This document shows positions 57,394-64,000 of a stretch of DNA of 64,000 nt, one piece after another (position 1 is the first letter of the stretch; each line of letters starts with the position of its first letter). The DNA comes from Closterium sp. Naga37s-1 (lineage: Eukaryota > Streptophyta > Zygnematophyceae > Desmidiales > Closteriaceae), in NCBI GenBank assembly GCA_947471745.1, contig CANJKZ010000010.1, positions 4,087,001 through 4,151,000 on the forward strand, written 5' to 3'. The notes below the pieces were generated by a model that was given only the letters and a program-made list of their open reading frames with translations, was not told the origin of the DNA and did no database searches. Both the position numbers and the translations under genes were made by a program.

Positions 57394-57955
57394 CAACCCT
57401 ATTGATAGATTTGTTGCGGAAGAGAGTGGCGTTTACGTGTGGGGAGAAAGAGCATGCTGCCTTTTCTGCTGTAAAAACTGTTCTCTGTTCACCGCTCGTA
57501 CTGCGCATTGCCGACCCACACCGCCCATTCGAAGTAGTTACAGACGCCAACGACTTCACCATGAGAGCCGTACCGTTACAGGAATTCAGCAACGGCTTAT
57601 AGCCCATCACGTACGAATCACGAAACCTGCACCCGCCCGAAAAAAATTACCCGATACACGACCGCGAAATGATCGTGATCGTGCACGCCTTCAAATCCTG
57701 GCGCTGTTACTTGACCGGCGCAGACGTGACAGTACGAACGGACCATAAATCACTACAGGTTGGTTGGCTCCACTTTCTCGTGTCGATCATTATACAACCA
57801 CCTACAAAAAGGGGGCATCGAACATTGCCGACGCACTGACCCGCCCCACTGCCGAAATTCACGCCATACTAGTCGCTCAGACTAGCCCATTGCTCAGAAG
57901 ACTATTTACCCACGGCTACCAAACAGACTCATTCTTCACCGGAGAAAATTCGTAG
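57381..57955 (+). pseudogene. Gypsy RNase H and pre-integrase segment
   Basis: FEVVTDANDFTMRAVPLQEF, a TAG stop at about 57600, then YPIHDREMIVIVHAF in the next frame mark a Ty3 RNase H. TTYKKGASNIADALTRP is the connector seen before Ty3 integrases. Confidence 0.85.
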
Positions 57956-58608
57956 CAGTTCGCAACAGCTAAGGGAATTTATTATGTAAAAGTCGGCACC
58001 GATCGCATCTGGGTACTGGGCTACACTTTACTAAGGGGGCTGTTACTGCAAGAAGCATACGACGGGGTTACCTCAGGTCATTTCGGATTAGAAAAAACAT
58101 GGCAGCACCTGCGAGATGCTGACCGACGTGCATTGACACGTGGCATCCAGGCCTGTCGAAGCTTCTGGGGCCAGAACTTTGCCCCCTGACCTCCTCAGAT
58201 TCTCTCCCGTTTTTTCAGGACCCTGAGCTTTTTCCCGCCCTTTACCGTCACGGGCGCTAGCTCAAGGCAAAAATTACAATCAGGGCTCGAATTAAGAAGG
58301 CACGTTTGGTTGCTAAGGTGAGAAGCGGCTGCTTCTAAGCTGACTAAACAACTACGCACATCCAGAATTGGCTACAAAATGAATACCCATATCGTCCACC
58401 TGGCGCTCACTCAACCAATACGGAAAGAGGGTTTTGTTGGAGAGGAGAGGGGTCAAGGGGAAAGGTGGGGGGGGGGGGGGGTTCCTTCGAACTCTGAACC
58501 AGAACTTGAATTCAAGGGAAGGTCCCTAACACGCACATAACAAATCCTGGCCAGGCCTGATTGAAATCCTTGACGCGTCAGGGTGACTAGCAAACCTAAA
58601 ACTCTAAA
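57956..58608 (+). other. Integrase N-terminal remnant and an unexplained 430-bp block
   Basis: To about 58165 the sequence still resembles the start of a gypsy integrase (SGHFGLEKTWQHLRDADRRA). From about 58170 to 58608 it is unrelated, non-coding sequence with several CCCTGA/TCAGGG motifs and a G run (58467-58482). I could not find inverted ends or a target duplication for this block. Confidence 0.5.
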
Positions 58609-58841
58609 TTTGCTACCTGCCCTGAGTATAATCCGGAATGTTCAAAGCATTAAGGCCAAATGGCCTTGCTTCCCCAGGGCTGGTGGCATCGTGTCCCACC
58701 TGCCAACTCATGAAGTCATCACAAAAGCGACCAGCAGGACAGTTGCAGCCGATACCACCCCCAGAGCGTGCTCGGTTGCAGGTGACAATGGAATTCGTCA
58801 TGGGGTTACCGGCTGGAGACAGTGGGAACGACGCGATCCTG
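58609..58841 (+). pseudogene. Integrase copy 1, left part
   Basis: It codes SCPTCQLMKSSQKRPAGQLQ and the start of the integrase core, interrupted at TCCTG by the LTR element. Its continuation is 61003-61491. The same sequence recurs at 61492-61720 with a few base changes. Confidence 0.85.
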
Positions 58842-59060
58842 TGTCAGAATATGTTGTTTGTGTAGCCTGCAGTGGGGTACTCTATAGTGAGTACAGCCCC
58901 TTAGGGTTTGCTATTTGTATCCTGCTGCTTACTAGTTCAATCATCATTCCTTCTCAATTCTGCTCCTGCACACAATCCTAGCTCGTACTTGGCTCCTCGT
59001 TACTAGTCCTACTGTGGCCTAGGCTACTAAGCCTAGGCCGTACTCCTACTACTTCTGACA
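58842..59060 (+). repeat. 5' LTR of the non-autonomous element
   Basis: 219 bp. Near its end a perfect inverted repeat, GGCCTAGGC (59016-59024) and GCCTAGGCC (59031-59039), with loop TACTAA, would form a hairpin in RNA. The right LTR has the same hairpin. Confidence 0.95.
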
Positions 59061-59071
59061 TGGTATCAGAG
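59061..59071 (+). promoter_or_regulatory. Primer-binding site, initiator-tRNA-Met type
   Basis: TGGTATCAGAG directly follows the LTR and matches the canonical plant copia primer site. Confidence 0.88.
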
Positions 59072-59229
59072 GGCGGCATGTCTGCCGCCTTCCTGTGTAT
59101 GGGCCCACCACCCGCTTCCACTGCCGTACTAACCGCCGCGCGCCCCGTGGTGCGCGGCGGCGAAACCCTAATTTCTGCCCGCCGCGCGCTCGGGGCGCCT
59201 GGCGGTTTTCCCTTCCGTGGCGCCCGTCG

Positions 59230-60014
59230 TGGTGCCCTTGGGGGGGCCTCCGCGGTCCCCTCCCGTCGAAGCGCCCGTCGAGGCGCTCTCGGGGACCCGC
59301 GCGGCCTCCCCCCCCGTCGCCCGTCGAGGCGACCTCGGGGACCCGCGCGGCCTCCCCCCCCGTCGCCCGTCGAGGCGACCTCGGGGACCCGCGCGGCCTC
59401 CCCTCCCGTCGCCCGTCGAGGCGACCTTGGGGGCCCGCGCGGCCTCCCCACCAGTCGCCCGTCGTGGCGACCACGGGGGCCGCGCGCGGTCCCCTCCCGT
59501 CGCCCGTCGAGGCGACTTCGGGGGCCGTGCGCGGCGCCCTCCCCGTCGCCCGTCGTGGCGACTTCGGGGGCCGTGCGCGGCCCTCCCCGTCGCCCGTCGA
59601 GGCGACTTCGGGGGGCCCGCGCGGCGCCCTCCCCGTCGCCCGTCGAGGTGGCTCTGGGGGCCCGTCGCGGCGCCCTCCCTGGTGCCCGTCGCGGCGCCCC
59701 GGGGGGGGCCGCGCGGCTCCCTTCTCGTCGCCCCTCGGGGCGCCCTGGGGGCCGTGCGTTTTCCCCCCCCGCGGCCGCCCCTGGAGCCGCCCGCCACTGC
59801 AGCAGCAGCCCCTGGAGCAGCCCGCACCTGCAGCAGCCGCCCCTGGAGCCGCCCGCCAGTGCAGCAGCCGCCCCTAGAGCAGCCCGCACCTGCAGCAGCC
59901 GCTCCTGGAGCAGCCCACACCTGCAGCAGCCGCCCCTGGAGCAGCCCGCACCTGCAGCAGCCGCCCCTGGAGCAGCCCGCACCTGCAGCAGCCGCCCCTG
60001 CAGAAGCTCGTCCC

Positions 60015-60060
<46 letters not shown>

Positions 60061-60600
60061 TGCTGCCCATTGCTCCCATTCCACCGTGCGTTCCGCGGTG
60101 GTTGGGGTGTGGGGTGGCGAGCATGGGGGTGAGAGGTGTGGGTTCTCCCCTCCTCCTTTTTCGTCTCCCACTGCTGCAGCTGCCGCTGAGGGGGGTGGAG
60201 GTGTGGGAGTCGTGGGGAGTGGCACTAGGGGGGTGATGTGGGAATGGAGCTAGGGGTGAAACAGGGGGTGTGTGAGAGGGGTGTGGGACTGTTGGGGGAG
60301 GTTGAGTGGAGGCTGCTGTCTTGTCGTCCGCAGCATCTGTAGTCCGGGGCGCACTGTCCTGGTAGCTCAGAGAGCCTGCTGCACCTGTTGCCCGTGGGTC
60401 CGTTGCTCCTGCCGCTCGTCGCAGCCGCAGAGCCTGTTACTCCTGTATTCCGGGACGCACTGTCTCGGTAGCCACTGAGAGCCTGCTGCACCAGTCGCCC
60501 GTGGGTCCGTTGCTTCTGCCGCTCGTCGTAGCCGCAGAGCCAGTTACTCCAGTATTCCGGGGCGCTCTGTCTCGGTAGCCACTGTGTCAGCCGCCACTGT
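59230..60600 (+). repeat. Internal repeats of the non-autonomous element
   Basis: Three repeat fields fill the interior. 59260-59700 has about 36-60-bp units with CCCGTCGAGGCGAC. 59790-60005 has about 30-bp units with CCTGGAGCAGCCCGCACC. 60340-60590 has two to three diverged about 120-bp units with GTGGGTCCGTTGCT. Long Pro/Arg-rich open frames here (for example 59060-60253) reflect base composition. Confidence 0.8.
60017..60059 (+). repeat. Poly(C) run of about 43 bases
   Basis: Uninterrupted C from 60017 to 60059. It is C-rich on this strand and G-rich on the other, so it could form i-motif or G-quadruplex structures. The exact length is unreliable in most sequencing methods. Confidence 0.85.
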
Positions 60601-60783
60601 GTCAGCCGCTTCTGTTGCCCGTGTGTCTGCAGCTTCAGTCGTCGCCTCCCATCTTCTCTCCTTTCATAGTCCCTCCTCCTCCTCACTTGCCCTCTGTGAT
60701 AGCCTCTAGCTTTGCTGATAATTATGAACTATTGCTATGACTGCTCATTGTGCTGATTACACCCCACTTTGGCTATGGGGGTG

Positions 60784-61002
60784 TGTCAGAATATGTTGTT
60801 TGTGTAGCCTGCAGTGGGGTACTCTATAGTGAGTACAGCCCCTTAGGGTTTGCTATTTGTATCCTGCTGCTTACTAGTTCAATCATCATTCCTTCTCAAT
60901 TCTGCTCCTGCACACAATCCTAGCTCGTACTTGGCTCCTCGTTACTAGTCCTACTGTGGCCTAGGCTACTAAGCCTAGGCCGTACTCCTACTACTTCTGA
61001 CA
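60784..61002 (+). repeat. 3' LTR of the non-autonomous element
   Basis: 219 bp. No difference from the 5' LTR was seen. It is followed by TCCTG and then gypsy integrase sequence coding VIVDRLTKMAHF. Confidence 0.95.
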
Positions 61003-61491
61003 TCCTGGTCATCGTCGATCGGCTGACGAAAATGGCGCATTTCGTAGCCTGCAAGAAATCAATTTCGGCTAAAGAAACAACTCGGCTCTTCATCGCAACC
61101 GTTGTTCGACTGAACGGGATACCAGCAGCAATCATCAGCAATCGCAACACGAAATTCACCAGCAACTTCTGGCGGAACTTGTAGCAGCAGTTCGGCACGC
61201 GACTACAGTTCAGTTCATCATACCACCTTGAAACTGACGGAAAGACAGAACGGACAAATCAGACCATGGAACAGTTAATCCGAGCCACGTGCGACGACCC
61301 AACCACGTGGGAATAGCAATTGCCACTCATCGAATTCGCGTACAATAACTCCCCAACAGCCACGACCCAACAGTGGCCAATTTATCTGAACCACGGACAA
61401 GACCCCACTGTACCCATGACCCCGAATCTTGACAACCTAGTACCACGTGCGCAACAGTTTGCAAAAATTCTACAGGCAGCACGGACCATGT
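61003..61491 (+). pseudogene. Integrase copy 1, right part
   Basis: It codes the integrase core: DRLTKMAHFVACKKSISAKE, a TAG stop after FWRNL (61182-61184), TDGKTERTNQTMEQLIRATC, a TAG at 61314-61316, then LPLIEFAYNNSPTATT. It ends at GCACGGACC, where copy 2 begins. Confidence 0.85.
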
Positions 61492-62332
61492 TTTGCTACC
61501 TGCCCTGAGTATAATCCGGAATGTTCAAAGCATTAAGGCCAAATGGCCTTGCTTCCCCAGGGCTGGTGGCATCGTGTCCCACCTGCCAACTCATGAAGTC
61601 ATCACAAAAGCGACCAGCAGGACAGTTGCAGCCGATACCACCCCCAGAGCATGCTCGGTTGCAGGTGACAATGGAATTCATCATGGGGTTACCGGCTGGA
61701 ATAAGTGGGAACGACGCGATCCTGGTCGTCGTCGATCGGCTGACGAAAATGGCGCATTTCGTAGCCTGCAAGAAATCAATTTCGGCTAAAGAAACAACTC
61801 GGCTCTTCATCGCAACCGTTGTTCGACTGAACGGGATACCAGCAGCAATCATCAGCAATCGCAACACGAAATTCACCAGCAACTTCTGGCGGAACTTGTA
61901 GCAGCAGTTCAACACGCGACTACAGTTCAGTTCATCATACCACCCCGAAACTGACGGACAGACAGAACGGACAAATCAGACCATGGAACAGTTAATCCGA
62001 GCCACGTGCGACGATCCAACCACGTGGGAATAGCAATTGCCACTCATCGAATTCGCGTACAATAACTCCCCAACAGCCACGACCCAACAGTGGCCAATTT
62101 ATCTGAACCACGGACAAGACCCCACTGTACCCATGACCCCGAATCTTGACAACCCAGTACCACGTGTGCAACAGTTTGCAAAAATTCTACAGGCAGCACG
62201 GACCGGGGCAGCAGACGCAATCAAGAAATCAAGCATTATCGCTAAGCGCAACGCCGATCGCCACTACCGCCCCGTCACCTACCAGCCCGATGACCTTGTT
62301 CTCCTAGACACCCAAAACCTCCGCCTGCCCGT
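61492..62332 (+). pseudogene. Integrase copy 2, tandem duplicate
   Basis: It repeats the zinc-binding end and core of copy 1, including both TAG stops at equivalent positions, so the duplication followed the decay. It continues further, through AIKKSSIIAKRNADRHYRPV and VLLDTQNLRLP, the integrase C-terminal region, to the LTR at 62333. Confidence 0.85.
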
Positions 62333-62712
62333 TGTGAGAGTACGACGGCTTATGCCAGCTATGCTTGCTTGCCTTTACTTTATTATGCTATTTCTAGCAT
62401 AGGATAATCATATGCATGCATGACTTGCTTGATTTCCTAGGCTAGGTGCTTTCCTATATTTTATTATAGTTATAGCACCGAGCTAGGTTGCGTGCACCGA
62501 ATTCTGGCTTTTCGGCGGCCACCGAATTGCCTTCTACCGAATTCGGTAAGGATCTGTTCGGGACGCTTCGCGACCCGCGGAACCTTCGCGTAACACCTGG
62601 TTACGGGGCCTTGTGTCGAGCCTATATATAGCCTCGTGTTGTACCCAGGTGATCATTCAATTCGATTCAATTCACATTCTCTTTTCTGAGCTCGATCCTA
62701 GATCCTCACACA
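62333..62712 (+). repeat. 5' LTR of the second gypsy element
   Basis: It starts TGTGAGAGTACG and ends CACACA at the primer-binding site. It contains a TATA box (CTATATATAG at about 62619-62628), a likely transcription start region downstream, and three ACCGAATT motifs (62497-62540). The left edge is inferred from the loss of integrase homology. Confidence 0.7.
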
Positions 62713-62727
62713 TGGTAATCAGAGCCC
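62713..62727 (+). promoter_or_regulatory. Primer-binding site of the second gypsy element
   Basis: TGGTAATCAGAGCCC resembles the initiator-tRNA-Met site TGGTATCAGAGC, with one extra A. Confidence 0.7.
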
Positions 62728-62869
62728 GTTTACACGCGAAGTTCTTTCGACCGCTACAAACCAGTCTTCAAAAAATCGCGGGGGCGACGCAGTTAAACAT
62801 CGATTTCGGGTACGTAAAACCGGTTCCGTGTTTTTCGCTCCCCCTCGATTCGGTTTTTCGGACGCGTTG

Positions 62870-63856
62870 ATGTCAGGCATGGAAGGCCAAGGCGACAACT
62901 ACGCGACCACGAGCGACATCGCGAGCCTCCGCACCGACATGGAGCAGACGCAGGCGACGCTTCGTCGACTCGAGGCTTTTCTGACAAGCCAACCAGGGTT
63001 CGCCACCGCAGCAGCACCGACCGCAGCGACTGTAGCACCGACAACTCCAGCAGCAGTGGCAACACCAACATTTCACGGACCGATGGCACCACTGTCGCCG
63101 AACCTCGAAGCAGCACGACCGAGGCTCCCTGAGGCGTTCGATCCAAGCGCGAAAGGATCCGACGTCCGGCGATTTGTGGCCACCCTCGAAATTTACTTCG
63201 AGGCCATTGGCTGTTCGACCCCGCAACACGACGCAGCAAGGATTCGGCTCGCAGCGACACTGTTACGTGGACCGGCTCTCGAATGGATTTACTACACCGA
63301 CGTAGCCCGCGGGGAGAAAACGTGGCAGCAGTTTCGGGCAGATTTAATCGAGCGTTTCGAACCAATTAATACGACCTACATGGCGCGGCAGCAGATACAC
63401 CAACACAAGCAATACAGTAGTGTAGCACAGTACACGCAGCAGATGGAGTTACTGTTCAACCGCATCACCGACCTGACCGAAGGCGACAAAATCCAGGCGT
63501 ACACCGAAGGGTTAAAAATGGAGATTCGGCGGCAGGTGATTGCGGCGAATTGCAACAGCTACAGGGACATCGTGCGTGCTGCCGAGCGATACGACGCGCT
63601 GACTCGAGATCAACCCGAAACACGACGCTTCACGCCGAACCGTACATTCGGCACGGAGCGATCGGCACCCCCCACGTTCGCCGAACCGATGGATATCGAC
63701 AAATACGACGCGAAGCAGCAACCGACAAAATGCGAATTTTGCGGCGCAGCAGGGCATCAATTTTTGTCGTGCTACAAAATGAAGAAAGCACGTGCGGCAC
63801 TCCGGGACGGAAACAGTGGAGCACCCCCGAAGTCAAAAAACGGGAATCGCCAGTAG
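62870..63856 (+). CDS. Gypsy gag protein, intact, 328 aa
   Basis: The start is the first ATG after the primer site in this frame (MSGMEGQGDNYATTSD). A short coiled-coil-like segment (SLRTDMEQTQATLRRLEAFL) and an Ala/Thr/Pro-rich linker precede the retrotransposon gag domain (AATLLRGPALEWIYY, TWQQFRADLIERFEP, YTEGLKMEIRRQV). A canonical CCHC zinc knuckle, C-E-F-C-X4-H-X4-C, lies near residue 290. It forms the capsid and binds RNA. Protease and pol presumably follow in another frame past 63856. Confidence 0.92.
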   Translation: MSGMEGQGDNYATTSDIASLRTDMEQTQATLRRLEAFLTSQPGFATAAAPTAATVAPTTPAAVATPTFHGPMAPLSPNLEAARPRLPEAFDPSAKGSDVRRFVATLEIYFEAIGCSTPQHDAARIRLAATLLRGPALEWIYYTDVARGEKTWQQFRADLIERFEPINTTYMARQQIHQHKQYSSVAQYTQQMELLFNRITDLTEGDKIQAYTEGLKMEIRRQVIAANCNSYRDIVRAAERYDALTRDQPETRRFTPNRTFGTERSAPPTFAEPMDIDKYDAKQQPTKCEFCGAAGHQFLSCYKMKKARAALRDGNSGAPPKSKNGNRQ

Positions 63857-64000
63857 CCGCGGATCGACCTGGCGATCGCGTAAAGATCCGAAAAGCAGGA
63901 AAAGGCGACGACGTGGCGACTTCGGAGCGGGCGAAAAAAGGAGAAAATGATGGCGCGAATAAAAAACGTCACGACCGGCCGGCATCAGGGGAAATCGCCG
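63857..64000 (+). other. Gag-pol junction region of the second gypsy element
   Basis: Purine-rich sequence after the gag stop, too short to show the protease. The window ends here. Confidence 0.4.

Larger units (their letters stand above)
58842..61002 (+). mobile_element. Non-autonomous LTR retrotransposon, 2161 bp
   Basis: Two 219-bp LTRs (58842-59060 and 60784-61002) appear identical, start TG, end CA, and are flanked by the 5-bp direct repeat TCCTG (58837-58841, 61003-61007). A primer-binding site (TGGTATCAGAG, 59061) and a polypurine tract (CTATGGGGGTG, 60773-60783) are present. The 1.7-kb interior encodes no gag, protease, integrase or RT, only repetitive GC-rich sequence. It must have been copied with proteins from another element. 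The polypurine flank matches the copia elements here, so a copia helper is likely. Confidence 0.95.
47893..62332 (+). mobile_element. Decayed Ty3/gypsy element with nested insertions
   Basis: Gag (from 47929), zinc knuckle (about 48507), protease (48793), RT (56524 on), RNase H (about 57381-57770) and integrase (57960-62330) of one gypsy element appear in order, but split by a copia element (49245-56518) and a non-autonomous LTR element (58842-61002). Its 5' LTR is not seen. The right end is cut by the LTR of another gypsy element at 62333. Stops and frameshifts throughout show it is inactive. Confidence 0.85.
62333..64000 (+). mobile_element. Second Ty3/gypsy element, 5' part
   Basis: A putative 380-bp LTR is followed by a primer-binding site and an intact gag. 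The element runs beyond the window. No purine tract precedes 62333, so this is a 5' LTR inserted into the older gypsy element rather than that element's own 3' LTR. The right target duplication cannot be seen. Confidence 0.8.

Noticed and set aside
59060-60253. A 397-aa Pro/Arg-rich protein in the non-autonomous element
   Set aside because: Frames on both strands are open because of GC-rich tandem repeats. No conserved domain is seen, and the frame begins inside the primer-binding site.
50288-62332. UAG read as a sense codon, because many transposon stops are TAG
   Set aside because: VPS11 ends with TAG at the position expected from its homologues, and frameshifts accompany the TAG codons in the transposons. 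Ordinary decay explains them.
62333-62712. 3' LTR of the older gypsy element
   Set aside because: No polypurine tract precedes it, and a primer-binding site and gag follow it, so it is a 5' LTR of another element.

Overview
This window is eukaryotic nuclear DNA. Its genes have many GT-AG introns, it holds nested LTR retrotransposons, hAT-type and tRNA-derived elements, and there are no operons. Three intact host genes, all on the + strand, point to the green lineage: a long SKP1-like protein of the Arabidopsis ASK20/ASK21 type (16407-28373), the HOPS/CORVET subunit VPS11 (28963-39868) and a chloroplast RETICULATA-RELATED 5/6-type protein with a ChaN-like domain (41439-45824). High GC, long Ala/Gly/Gln tracts and copia elements with unusual GC-rich leaders suggest a streptophyte green alga, perhaps a zygnematophyte such as Closterium. 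The species is an inference.

Layout. 1-2638: decayed 3' half of a Ty1/copia element. 2898-3729: non-autonomous hAT-like element with an 8-bp target duplication. 4098-14446: a copia element (5-bp duplication GCAGG) that contains a second, intact copia polyprotein (6710-12754) whose own 5' LTR has been lost. 14447-16406: no convincing gene. 16407-45824: the three host genes. 46744-47269: a second hAT-like element. 47546-47892: a tRNA-derived SINE-like repeat. 47893-62332: a decayed Ty3/gypsy element carrying a 7.3-kb copia element (49245-56518, duplication CGTAC), a tandem duplication of its integrase region, a 2.16-kb non-autonomous LTR element with apparently identical LTRs (58842-61002, duplication TCCTG) and, at its right edge, a second gypsy element that runs out of the window (62333-64000).

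The most unusual signal is in the host genes. Most exons of VPS11 and the SKP1-like gene, and at least two in the RETICULATA gene, have partial tandem copies in the neighbouring introns ('exon echoes'), usually with the splice acceptor or donor attached. One exon end has become a 118-bp satellite with 16 extra copies; another exon start is a 140-bp array of seven. Several truncated echoes end exactly at an 18-bp perfect palindrome of consensus TTTTGAGNCGNCTCAAAA. I know of no named element that explains this combination.

The three host genes act in separate processes (ubiquitin ligase scaffolding, endosome-vacuole fusion, chloroplast development); sharing a strand does not imply joint regulation. 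Exon boundaries are placed by consensus splice sites, reading phase and the known order of conserved blocks in the plant homologues. Where an exon has in-phase echoes, the copy actually used is uncertain.
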